From positions 1 through 10,844 of the forward strand of contig JADGGM010000040.1 in the NCBI GenBank assembly GCA_019689955.1: 10,844 bases of DNA, given 5' to 3'. Positions 1 through 5,905 of the stretch are shown in pieces. The first letter of the stretch is position 1, and each line of letters starts with the position of its first letter. Position numbers and translations under genes: made by a program. A model generated the notes under the pieces. It had not been told where the DNA came from, made no database searches, and worked only from the letters and a program-made list of their open reading frames with translations. The DNA comes from Gemmatimonadaceae bacterium. Its GTDB lineage: Bacteria > Gemmatimonadota > Gemmatimonadetes > Gemmatimonadales > Gemmatimonadaceae.

Positions 1-489
1 GTCGTCGGCGATGCGGGGGCGGAGGACGTCGCAGAGGAGCGGGACCGCCGACAGGTCGTCGATCGGGATCCGGAAGAACCCCTCGAGCTGCGGCGTGTGT
101 GCGTCGATCGTGACCACGTTGTCGATCCCGGCGGACTGCATGAGGTCGGCGATGGGGCGCGCGGTCACGGGGGTGCGGCGCCGCTCGCGCTTGTCCGACC
201 GGGCGTAGCCGAAGTACGGGACGATCGCGGTGATCCGTTGCGCGTCCGCGCGGCGGCAGGCGTCGGCGACCACCAGGAGCTCGACCAGGTGCTCGTCGAC
301 GGGGGGCGACGTGGGCTGCAGGAGGAACACGTCGCGCCCGCGCACCGACTCGCCGAGCTCCACGGACACCTCGCCATCGGGGAACCGCTCGATCGCGCAC
401 GCGCCGAGCGGGCGCCCGAGCGCCGCGGCGACGCCGGCGGCGAGCGCGGGGTTCGCGGTCCTGGTGAACAGCATCCAGTTGGTCGACAT
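1..489 (-). CDS. prs: Ribose-phosphate pyrophosphokinase (PRPP synthetase), N-terminal part, cut by window edge
   Basis: Makes PRPP from ribose 5-phosphate and ATP in the cytosol, feeding nucleotide, His, Trp and NAD synthesis. The open frame gives 163 codons with no stop before base 1. It starts MSTNWMLFTRTANPALA, with GGGGGAGGTG just upstream on the minus strand. Family landmarks in order: RFPDGEVSVEL (about residues 35-45), RGRDVFLLQP, VADACRRADAQRITAIVPYFGYARSDKRERRRTPVTA (about 73-110, the ATP/active-site loop region) and VVTIDAHTPQLEGFF, matching the conserved His and Gln-x-x-GFF segment of class I enzymes. The usual YARQDK is YARSDK here. The PRPP-binding loop and C-terminal half lie outside the window. 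The variant, and a neighbourhood of USP, CBS and hydrolase genes, suggest an auxiliary paralogue rather than the housekeeping copy, but that is inference. The family call is secure. Confidence 0.93.
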   Translation of the reverse strand, partial: MSTNWMLFTRTANPALAAGVAAALGRPLGACAIERFPDGEVSVELGESVRGRDVFLLQPTSPPVDEHLVELLVVADACRRADAQRITAIVPYFGYARSDKRERRRTPVTARPIADLMQSAGIDNVVTIDAHTPQLEGFFRIPIDDLSAVPLLCDVLRPRIADD

Positions 490-959
490 GCACACCTCCC
501 CCATGCGCCGACGCTCCGCAACGTGGCGGATCGACGGGCGGCTGTCTATCGGGAGATCACTGGTGACGCGCCGCTGACGTGGGCGCCTCCATCGAAATCC
601 CGACCAGACGTCCGGCATCGCCTGATTGGGGTGAGTGGTCGCGCTGCGCATACTGGGCGCGCATTCGCGGAACATCGGGCCGGGGCAGCGCCCTCGCCGC
701 TGAGTGCGTCACCATTACGGGAGCGAGCCCGGTTGAGCGCACCGTCCGTGCCGCGCACGAGCATCATGGTCGAGCGTGAACGCCGAGATGGCCGATGCGA
801 TGGTCGCGCGGCGCGCGCCGGGAACACATTGTGCGGGCGCCGATCCGGAAACCGCCTCCGCCGCGTTCGCGCCCGCCGGGCACGAGGCGTTCGCGGCCTT
901 CGCGGCGACGGCGCGCGCCGCGCCGGTCCGGCACCGATCACCCGCCCCCGGAGATCTCC
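490..959. other. Divergent intergenic spacer, no gene recognised
   Basis: This stretch separates the leftward PRPP synthetase from the rightward operon starting at 960, so promoters for both should lie in it. Frames running through it are Arg/Pro/Ala-rich shadows without ribosome binding sites. A short dyad TCAC-TG-GTGA lies near 555-564. No convincing -35/-10 pair could be picked by eye in either direction. The ribosome binding site for the rightward gene is GGAG at 950-953. Confidence 0.5.
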
Positions 960-1502
960 ATGATGACCCGCGAGCAGAGCTCTTCCGCGTCGACGGAACG
1001 TTCATCAGGCAAGGCTCCGCCGGGAGGGATGGAGTGGCTCGACTGGATCCGCAGCGAGTGGCCGAGGGTGCACGTCGCCACTATCGAGACGCGCCCCGAG
1101 ACGACGGGAGGGCGCGAGGCGCTGACAACGGTGCGTGCATCGGTTCACCTTGGCGCGCTCACGCCCGCGGACGTGAACGTCGTGCTCGTCGCCGGGGGCG
1201 ACGCGGCAGTGACGAACCCGATGCACGAAGGGACGCCGCTCTGGTGCGACCGCGCGTACGGCAACGGCATCTACGTGTACGAGGGCGATGTCCCGCGCGC
1301 GATGCTCGAGGGGGGAGACGCCTGCGCGGTACGCATCGTCCCCGACCGCTATCGCCTGCTCACGGCGATCCCCCCCGTGGTGCACCGCGCCAAGGTGAGC
1401 GCCACGGATCGGCCGGGGCCGCGCCGCTCCGGGGAGAGTGTCGCGCCGCTCGACGTAGCGCAGGAGCCCGAGGTCCGGTCGCGCCGCGACCGAGAGCGCT
1501 GA
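960..1502 (+). CDS. Free-standing alpha-glucan phosphorylase C-terminal-like domain protein (180 aa)
   Basis: Not an intact enzyme. Residues 27-141 resemble the extreme C-terminal beta-rich region of the long (DUF3417/mycobacterial GlgP-type) alpha-glucan phosphorylases. The pattern seen is W-x-WIRSEWPRVHV (27-39), a variable stretch, LTTVRASVHLGALTPADVNVVLV (55-77), then YGNGIYVYEGDVP (100-112) and AVRIVPDRYRL (123-133). The catalytic barrels and the pyridoxal-phosphate lysine are absent, so it cannot phosphorolyse glucan alone. Residues 1-23 are Ser/Lys/Pro-rich and look disordered. The start is one of two consecutive ATGs (960 or 963), with GGAG at 950-953. An internal ATG at 1029 has GGGAGGG abutting it, too close to use. 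It is first in a plus-strand run with the hydrolase at 1539 in the same frame. It could be a glycogen-binding or regulatory domain, or the remnant of a decayed phosphorylase. Homology moderately sure, role unknown. Confidence 0.7.
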   Translation: MMTREQSSSASTERSSGKAPPGGMEWLDWIRSEWPRVHVATIETRPETTGGREALTTVRASVHLGALTPADVNVVLVAGGDAAVTNPMHEGTPLWCDRAYGNGIYVYEGDVPRAMLEGGDACAVRIVPDRYRLLTAIPPVVHRAKVSATDRPGPRRSGESVAPLDVAQEPEVRSRRDRER

Positions 1503-1507
1503 GCGAC

Positions 1508-1530
1508 CCGCCCCGCCGGGCGCGGGGCGG
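1508..1530. terminator. GC-rich 8-bp hairpin between two co-directional genes
   Basis: CCGCCCCG (1508-1515) and CGGGGCGG (1523-1530) are perfect inverted repeats with a 7-nt loop. They sit between the stop at 1500-1502 and the TTG start at 1539. There is no T tract after it on either strand, so it may be a weak or factor-assisted terminator, an mRNA-stabilising hairpin, or an element tuning the downstream start. Confidence 0.35.
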
Positions 1531-1538
1531 CACACCGC

Positions 1539-2243
1539 TTGGAGGACACCCCGACCACGCCTACCGTCGACGCGCGCCTCGTCCACATCCCGATCGACGG
1601 CGTCACCCTCACCGGCGATCTCACGACCCCGCCCCGCGCACAGGGGTTGATCGTGTTCGCGCACGGGAGCGGGAGCAGCCGGCTGAGCCCGCGCAACCGC
1701 TACGTCGCCGGCGAGCTGCAGCGCGCGCACCTCGCCACGCTGCTCTTCGATTTGCTCACGCCCAGCGAGGAGCAGGCCGACCTCCGCACGGGGCGCCTGC
1801 GCTTCGACATCCCCTTCCTCGCCGAGCGGCTCGGCGCGGCGACCGATTGGGTGATCCGCGAGCCCGGGCTCTGGCCCCTGGGGGTCGGCTACTTCGGGGC
1901 CAGCACCGGCGCGGCCGCGGCGCTGGTCGCCGCGGCGCAGCGCCCCGGGGTCGTGCGCGCCATCGTCTCGCGCGGCGGGCGGCCGGACCTCGCCGGCGAT
2001 GCGCTCGATCGCGTGGCGTGCCCGACCCTCCTCATCGTCGGCGGCAACGACGCGCCGGTGATCGAGCTGAACCGCGAGGCGCTCCCACGCCTCCGCGGAC
2101 ACGCGGAGCTCGCCATCGTTCCGGGCGCGACGCACCTGTTCGAGGAGCCCGGCGCGCTCGAGGAGGTCGCGCGGCGGGCCACGCGCTGGTTCGCGCACTA
2201 CCTGGCGCCCCAGCGCGCGGCTCGCGAGCGCGATCCCTGGTGA
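1539..2243 (+). CDS. Alpha/beta hydrolase (dienelactone-hydrolase-like, phosphoribosyltransferase-associated type)
   Basis: Cytosolic alpha/beta-hydrolase fold protein of 234 aa. Visible elements: IVFAHGSGSSRLSPRNRYVA (38-57, oxyanion-hole HGSGSS), TLLFDLLTPSEE (67-78), nucleophile elbow GYFGASTG with Ser122, ICPTLLIVGGNDAPV-type strand with Asp170, and PGATHLFEEPG with His198. The triad Ser122-Asp170-His198 is therefore complete. The HGSGSSRxSPRNRYVA...LLFDLLTxxEE signature is that of the hydrolase half of fused phosphoribosyltransferase-hydrolase proteins (the Rv0571c kind). Here the phosphoribosyltransferase half is absent, while a PRPP synthetase lies about 1 kb away. The true substrate of this subfamily is not known to me. 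Start: only TTG at 1539 is available after the in-frame stop at 1500-1502. Upstream GGGGCGG is a weak ribosome binding site, while a better GGAGG lies just inside the gene, so the start is unsure by a few codons. Confidence 0.88.
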   Translation: MEDTPTTPTVDARLVHIPIDGVTLTGDLTTPPRAQGLIVFAHGSGSSRLSPRNRYVAGELQRAHLATLLFDLLTPSEEQADLRTGRLRFDIPFLAERLGAATDWVIREPGLWPLGVGYFGASTGAAAALVAAAQRPGVVRAIVSRGGRPDLAGDALDRVACPTLLIVGGNDAPVIELNREALPRLRGHAELAIVPGATHLFEEPGALEEVARRATRWFAHYLAPQRAARERDPW

Positions 2244-2307
2244 GCGCACGGACGCGCCCCGCGCTTGCGGCGCGCGTCGTGCACCTGAACGTCGCGCAAC
2301 CCGACAC

Positions 2308-2314
2308 GAGGAGG
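2308..2314 (+). promoter_or_regulatory. Ribosome binding site GAGGAGG
   Basis: GAGGAGG lies 5 nt before the ATG at 2320 and fixes the start of the copper storage protein. Confidence 0.8.
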
Positions 2315-2319
2315 CCGCC

Positions 2320-2685
2320 ATGGCTCGGACCGCGATGAATCTGATCGACCCCGGCGTGCGCCACTGCATCGACGAGTGCGTGCACTGCCACGAGATCTGC
2401 CTGTCGACGATCCCCTACTGCCTGGAGCAGGGCGGGCACCACGCGCAGGAGGCGCACATCACGCTCCTCCTCGACTGCGCGAACATCTGCCAGACGGCCG
2501 CCGACTTCATGCTCCGCGGCTCCGACGAGCACGCGCGCATCTGCGCCGCGTGCGCGGCCATCTGTCAGCGGTGCGCCGAGGACTGCGATCAGTTCGTGGG
2601 CGACGACGTGATGCGCGCCTGCGCCGAGGCGTGCCGCCGCTGCGCGGATTCGTGCGAGTCGGTGGTGGCGGCGCGCGAGCCGTGA
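2320..2685 (+). CDS. csp: Four-helix-bundle copper storage protein (Csp/DUF326), cytosolic
   Basis: 121 aa with 16 cysteines (16, 20, 23, 27, 34, 53, 57, 75, 78, 82, 85, 89, 101, 105, 108, 112) at helical spacing (CxxxC, CxxC). This is the hallmark of Csp proteins, whose four-helix bundle is lined with Cys that hold many Cu(I) ions; family members assemble as tetramers. Segments: HCIDECVHCHEICLSTIPYC (15-34), LDCANICQTAADFML (51-65), HARICAACAAICQRCAEDC (71-89) and RACAEACRRCADSCESV (99-115), one per helix. No signal peptide or Tat motif precedes it, so it is the Csp3-like cytosolic form rather than exported Csp1. Extra His residues (15, 22, 24, 40, 41, 46, 71) fit copper entry. It is the last gene of the plus-strand run and meets the minus-strand USP gene tail to tail 27 bp later. 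It may protect the cell from copper or keep it for cuproenzymes; no copper regulator is visible. Confidence 0.93.
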   Translation: MARTAMNLIDPGVRHCIDECVHCHEICLSTIPYCLEQGGHHAQEAHITLLLDCANICQTAADFMLRGSDEHARICAACAAICQRCAEDCDQFVGDDVMRACAEACRRCADSCESVVAAREP

Positions 2686-2712
2686 TGCACGCGATCGCCG
2701 CCCGCGTCCCCC

Positions 2713-4029
2713 TCAGTCGTCGAACAACACGAGCGTGTGCCCGCGCCCGTGCCGTACCTCGAGCACGCGATCGTCCCCCTCCGCGGTGGCCGCGATCCCC
2801 ACCGCCGTGACGCCCGTGATCCCGTGCGTCATGTGTGCGTTCCCCTCCGCCGCTTCGCTCAGCATGATCTCGACCACGCGGTCGTGCGGATCGTACGTCA
2901 CGCCGCGCAACGCGTACCCGGTCGCCTCCACCTGCGCGCCCAACTTCGGGTCGTCGATCTCGACCGTCACGAGGCGGCCGGCGTTGCGCCGGCTGAATGC
3001 GTCGAGCACCGCCGGCCATTGCGCGGGATCCGTCGTCACCGCGGTCCCGGACATCCAGAGCTCGAGCTCCATGCGCTCGAGCGCCCCCGGCCGCGGGGTC
3101 GCGAGCACGCTGCACGCGCTCCGATGGAGGACGTGCGCCGCGACGCTCCCGACGATGTACCGCTCGACGCGCCCGGGCCCGTGGGTGCCGACGGCGACGA
3201 GGTCGGCGTTCAGCGCGTCGGCGATGGCCAGCACTTCGGACGCTGCGGAGCCCTGCGCCACGCGCGTTTCGATCTCGACGGCCGCGGGCGCGTGAGGCAG
3301 GAGGCCCTCCCGAACGCGGTCGAGCAGCGCGGCCACGTCGCCGAGGATCGTCCCGGACGCAACCTGGAGCTCCTGCTGGATCCGAAACTCGGGGAGGACG
3401 TGTACGAGGGTGATCACCGCGTGCTCGTCCGCCAGCCGCAGCGCGAGGTGCGCGGCGTGCAGGCTGTCGGGGCTGAAATCGATGGCTGCGACGATGCGCC
3501 GTGGGAGCCCGGTGACGCCAGGCGCCACCGACAGCACGGCACACGGGGCGCGCCGCAACACCTGTGCGGCCCGCACGCCGGAGACGAAGTGCTGTCCCCG
3601 GCGATGCGGCGCGGCGCCCATGACGATGACGCTGGCACCGATCGCGCTCGCGGTCCGAACGATCTCGCGCGCGGGGTGCCCATGCGGGAGGTGAATCGTC
3701 CCCGGACCGCCCTCCTCGGCGAGCTGCGCGAGCGAGCGGCGCACGGCCGCCTCGTACGCTGCGTCGCGCTCGGCGCCGAAGGTGGGGATCATGAAGGCTA
3801 CCTCCGGCGCGGTGCGGTAGATCGGCTGCGGCTCCAGCACCGTGACCACGTGCAGCGGCTGCCCCAACCGCTCCGCGAGCAGCCGCGCGGTGGTCAGCGG
3901 CGCCTCCGCCGCCCCCTCCGGCTCGGCGGCCAGCAGGACCGGGCCCGCGAGCTCCGACTCCGGAAGGACATCGGTCGACGCGCGGCTTGCCGGGCGCATG
4001 CTCGAGGTGGAGCGCGTGATGTCGGCCAT
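2713..4029 (-). CDS. Tandem universal stress protein with C-terminal DUF5335-like domain
   Basis: 438 aa, cytosolic, three modules. (a) Residues 28-170: USP fold with a degenerate nucleotide motif. GAAPHRRGQHFVSGV (138-152) has Pro where the second Gly of G-2x-G-9x-G(S/T) belongs, and ends GV rather than GS. (b) Residues 176-311: USP fold with an intact motif, GTHGPGRVERYIVGS (281-295), and the opening strand RRIVAAIDFSPDS, so this half should bind ATP. (c) Residues about 328-436: DUF5335-like domain, with W at the start of AQWPAVLDAFSRRNAGRLV, then VTYDPHDRVVEIML, HMTHGITGVTAVGI and LEVRHGRGHTLVLF. Start ATG at 4029; AGGAGGG (complement of 4035-4041) lies 5 nt upstream. It follows the two CBS genes on the same strand after a 100-bp gap and probably shares their transcript. 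USP proteins typically act in stress and dormancy. Here the pseudo-USP half may regulate the ATP-binding half. Confidence 0.92.
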   Translation of the reverse strand: MADITRSTSSMRPASRASTDVLPESELAGPVLLAAEPEGAAEAPLTTARLLAERLGQPLHVVTVLEPQPIYRTAPEVAFMIPTFGAERDAAYEAAVRRSLAQLAEEGGPGTIHLPHGHPAREIVRTASAIGASVIVMGAAPHRRGQHFVSGVRAAQVLRRAPCAVLSVAPGVTGLPRRIVAAIDFSPDSLHAAHLALRLADEHAVITLVHVLPEFRIQQELQVASGTILGDVAALLDRVREGLLPHAPAAVEIETRVAQGSAASEVLAIADALNADLVAVGTHGPGRVERYIVGSVAAHVLHRSACSVLATPRPGALERMELELWMSGTAVTTDPAQWPAVLDAFSRRNAGRLVTVEIDDPKLGAQVEATGYALRGVTYDPHDRVVEIMLSEAAEGNAHMTHGITGVTAVGIAATAEGDDRVLEVRHGRGHTLVLFDD

Positions 4030-4034
4030 GGTAT

Positions 4035-4041
4035 CCCTCCT
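4035..4041 (-). promoter_or_regulatory. Ribosome binding site AGGAGGG for the USP gene
   Basis: Reading the minus strand, AGGAGGG precedes the ATG at 4029 by 5 nt, a near-ideal spacing that decides the start. Confidence 0.75.
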
Positions 4042-4129
4042 GGTCGCTGGTAGTCTCGCTGTTCGAGTGTGTGTGCGCGCGCGACGTATGCCAGTCGGGC
4101 GACCACCGGCCCGGCGCGGTCGGCGGCCG

Positions 4130-4735
4130 CTACTGCCACCCGCGCTCGTCGAAGCGGTCGCTCGCGTCGAAGTGCAGTCGCCGCTCCACCGCGCGCCCTT
4201 CGGCCACCGCCTTCGCGACGTCGTGGGCCGTGACGACGCCGAGGAGCCGCCCGGCCTGCGTCACGAGGACGCGGTGAATGCCGAGCCGCCGCATGGCGTC
4301 CGCGGCAGCGGTGACCGTGGCGCTCGGCGGGAGCGAGCACACGCGACGGCTCATCACTTCGGAGACGACGTGCTCCTCGAGCGGATCCCACTCCGGCGTC
4401 CTGGTCTCGGCGAAACGCTCCTCCAGCTCCGCACCTGCATCGGGCCACATCTCCGTGAAGTACGCGGACGGCGGCTCGTCTCCTTCCATCTCCTCCTCCG
4501 CCGGCTCCCACGCCCCGGGCTCCTCCTGGACCGGGCGCGCGGTGGGCACGCCGGGGAGCGAGCGGGCGAGATCGAGCAGATCCGTCGCCGAGACGACGCC
4601 GACGACGTCGTCGCCCACCACCACCGGCGCGCCGCTGATGTGGTGCGTGGCCAGCACGTCCATGGCTGCGCGCACGCTCAGCTCCGGCGGGATCGTCACC
4701 ACATCGCGCGTCATGATCTCGCGAAGCGTCAGCAT
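4130..4735 (-). CDS. CBS-pair protein with long acidic linker (paralogue A)
   Basis: 201 aa, soluble. CBS1 about 5-58: MLTLREIMTRDVVTI, ISGAPVVV, GVVSATDLL (Ser49-x-x-Asp52). CBS2 about 124-180: VVSEVMSRRVCSL, LGIHRVLV, GVVTAHDVA (Thr169-x-x-Asp172). Both S/T-x-x-D motifs that contact the ribose of adenine nucleotides are intact, so AMP/ATP/SAM-type sensing is plausible. The joining segment (65-120) is unusually long and acidic (EEPGAWEPAEEEMEGDE), followed by PEWDPLEEHVVSEVM. No enzyme or membrane domain is attached, so it would act through a partner. The start is ATG at 4735 with GAGGAG (complement of 4739-4744). The longer frame to 4792 overlaps the upstream gene and has no ribosome binding site. 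The upstream gene's TGA is part of this ribosome binding site, implying translational coupling. Confidence 0.92.
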   Translation of the reverse strand: MLTLREIMTRDVVTIPPELSVRAAMDVLATHHISGAPVVVGDDVVGVVSATDLLDLARSLPGVPTARPVQEEPGAWEPAEEEMEGDEPPSAYFTEMWPDAGAELEERFAETRTPEWDPLEEHVVSEVMSRRVCSLPPSATVTAAADAMRRLGIHRVLVTQAGRLLGVVTAHDVAKAVAEGRAVERRLHFDASDRFDERGWQ

Positions 4736-4742
4736 CGGCTCC

Positions 4743-5405
4743 TCACAGTGATGTGTCCGTCTCGGTGTCTTCTCGCTCGTCGTGTCGGCCACGCCGTGGA
4801 AAGACGTATCGCTGCGCTGTGATGCGATGGTCCGCCACCGCCTTGGCCACGTCGAGCGCGCTCACGAGCCCCACGAGGCGCCCGCCATCCATGACGAGCA
4901 CGCGATGAATGCCGAAGCGCTCCATGAGCTTGGCAGCCTCCGTGACGTCTGCGTCGGACCCCAGGGCGATCAGGCTCGTGTTCATCGCCTCAGCCACCGT
5001 GTGCTCGTCGAGCGCTGCCCACTCCGGACCCGCGGGAGACGCGAGCACCTCGCTCGCCTCCGGCGGCAACTCCGTCCACTCCTCGCGGTAGTACGAGCCC
5101 GGCGTGCCGCCCTCCCACCCCGGGAGGTCGGCGAACACGGCTTCGCGTTCCGCGCGAGGCAGCTCGGCCGCTCCTTCAGGCTCTTCCTCCTCGGGCGCCG
5201 GCCGCGCGTCTTCCGGCGCGATCGGGAGCGCTCCGATCAGTTGGAGCAGATCGGTCGTCGACACGACCCCGACGACGGCGCCTTTCACGACGACCGGAGC
5301 ACCGCTCACGTGGCGCACCGCCAACATCTCCATGGCATCACGCACCGTCGTCTCGGGCGTGAAGGTGAGCAGGTCACGGGTCATGATGTCGCGCAGCTTC
5401 AGCAT
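4743..5405 (-). CDS. CBS-pair protein with long acidic linker (paralogue B)
   Basis: 220 aa, first gene of the minus-strand run. CBS1 about 5-58: MLKLRDIMTRDLLTF, VSGAPVVV, GVVSTTDLL. CBS2 about 136-194: TVAEAMNTSLIAL, FGIHRVLVMDGGRLVGLVSALDVA. All S/T-x-x-D ribose-contact motifs are present. The 75-residue linker starts PAPEEEEPEGAAEL and shares with paralogue A the spaced pattern Y-[FY]-x-E-x-W ... PEW-x-x-L-[ED]-EH-x-V-x-E-x-M, so the two arose by gene duplication of the whole unit, linker included. Start ATG at 5405 with GAGGT (complement of 5411-5415) 5 nt before it. The frame stays open upstream to 6074, but that extension is low-complexity Arg/Pro sequence and is rejected. The stop TGA (4743-4745) lies 7 nt before the next start. 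Likely an adenylate-charge sensor; its partner is unknown, the USP fusion downstream being the nearest candidate. Confidence 0.92.
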   Translation of the reverse strand: MLKLRDIMTRDLLTFTPETTVRDAMEMLAVRHVSGAPVVVKGAVVGVVSTTDLLQLIGALPIAPEDARPAPEEEEPEGAAELPRAEREAVFADLPGWEGGTPGSYYREEWTELPPEASEVLASPAGPEWAALDEHTVAEAMNTSLIALGSDADVTEAAKLMERFGIHRVLVMDGGRLVGLVSALDVAKAVADHRITAQRYVFPRRGRHDEREDTETDTSL

Positions 5406-5630
5406 CGTGCACCTCGTCGCTCCCCCGGGCGGCGACCGTCCGCGCACCGCGCGTCGCGGCTCCGCCACGGCCGTTCGCTGCAATGTGCACGCCCTCTGCC
5501 GCACCGCTATCGGTGCTTCCCCGGGGGGCGCGTGGGGTGAACGCCGACTCCGCCGCTGCGTGCCCGCGCCGCGCGATGTCAGGTATTGCCCTATTGCCTC
5601 GTTCTCCCCCTCGCGGCAGTTTAGGCCTGC
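5406..5630. other. Leader/spacer upstream of the CBS operon
   Basis: No gene recognised. On the minus strand this is the upstream region of CBS paralogue B and should hold its promoter, though no clear -35/-10 is visible. A perfect 6-bp hairpin GCACCG-CTAT-CGGTGC lies at 5501-5516. The heptamer TATTGCC is repeated at 5584-5590 and 5592-5598 (8-bp period), a possible small operator. The open frames crossing here look like shadows. Confidence 0.4.
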
Positions 5631-5905
5631 ATTCACGAGACGGGAAATTGCTCGTGGATGAGGCCTTCTCGCGGGACGCCGTTGGAAGGCAGTGCAACGG
5701 ATGTTCGACCTGTTGCACGGACTGTGAGGTCGCTGGACACAGCCAAAGTCCCAACATGCTGGGACACCTGAGTCGGGCCCGTCCGACAAGGGAAAGATCG
5801 CCGACGCGATCGTGCGTCGAGCACGGTGTCGAACCAAGCGTTGACGATCGCCAGCGGAAACGAACCCTCGCGGGAGGCGCATTAGCGACCTCTCGCGAGG
5901 GTTCG
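5631..5905 (+). ncRNA. Candidate structured RNA: chain of consecutive stem-loops
   Basis: No recognised RNA family. Stem-loops follow one another with almost no gaps: 5631-5639/5651-5659 (9 bp); 5663-5669/5684-5690 (7 bp); 5692-5698/5712-5718 (GTGCAAC/GTTGCAC); 5722-5726/5738-5742 (CTGTG/CACAG, extendable by GG/CC around a bulged A); 5748-5753/5760-5765 (GTCCCA/TGGGAC); 5772-5776/5783-5787 (GTCGG/CCGAC); 5802-5807/5814-5819 (CGACGC/GCGTCG); then the 17-bp hairpin at 5861-5905. The odd pairs inside the 9-bp stem (T5633-G5657) and the 17-bp stem (G5873-T5893), and T5669-G5684 at the end of the 7-bp stem, are G-U in plus-strand RNA but C-A mismatches in minus-strand RNA, which favours plus-strand transcription. 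No promoter was identified. Short dyads are common in GC-rich DNA, so only the long hairpin is strong alone; the tight packing is the argument. Confidence 0.42.
5861..5905 (+). terminator. 17-bp hairpin with ATTA tetraloop, terminator-like
   Basis: Arms 5861-5877 (CGAACCCTCGCGGGAGG) and 5889-5905 pair over 17 bp with a single G-U. After a bulged A (5888), three more pairs (CGC 5878-5880 with GCG 5885-5887) close an ATTA loop. Preceded by GGAAA and followed by TCGTCGTTTGTCGG, modestly T-rich for such a GC-rich genome. Most likely an intrinsic terminator for plus-strand transcription from the region to the left. It could also act on minus-strand transcripts (followed there by TTTCCGC). Confidence 0.6.

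Noticed and set aside
776..2338. 520-codon open frame on the plus strand
   Set aside because: It is Arg/Pro/Ala-rich shadow coding across two real genes in another frame, with no family motifs and no ribosome binding site.
1005..2369. 454-codon open frame on the minus strand
   Set aside because: It is the antisense shadow of the phosphorylase-tail and hydrolase genes; low-complexity Arg/Ala/Gly composition.
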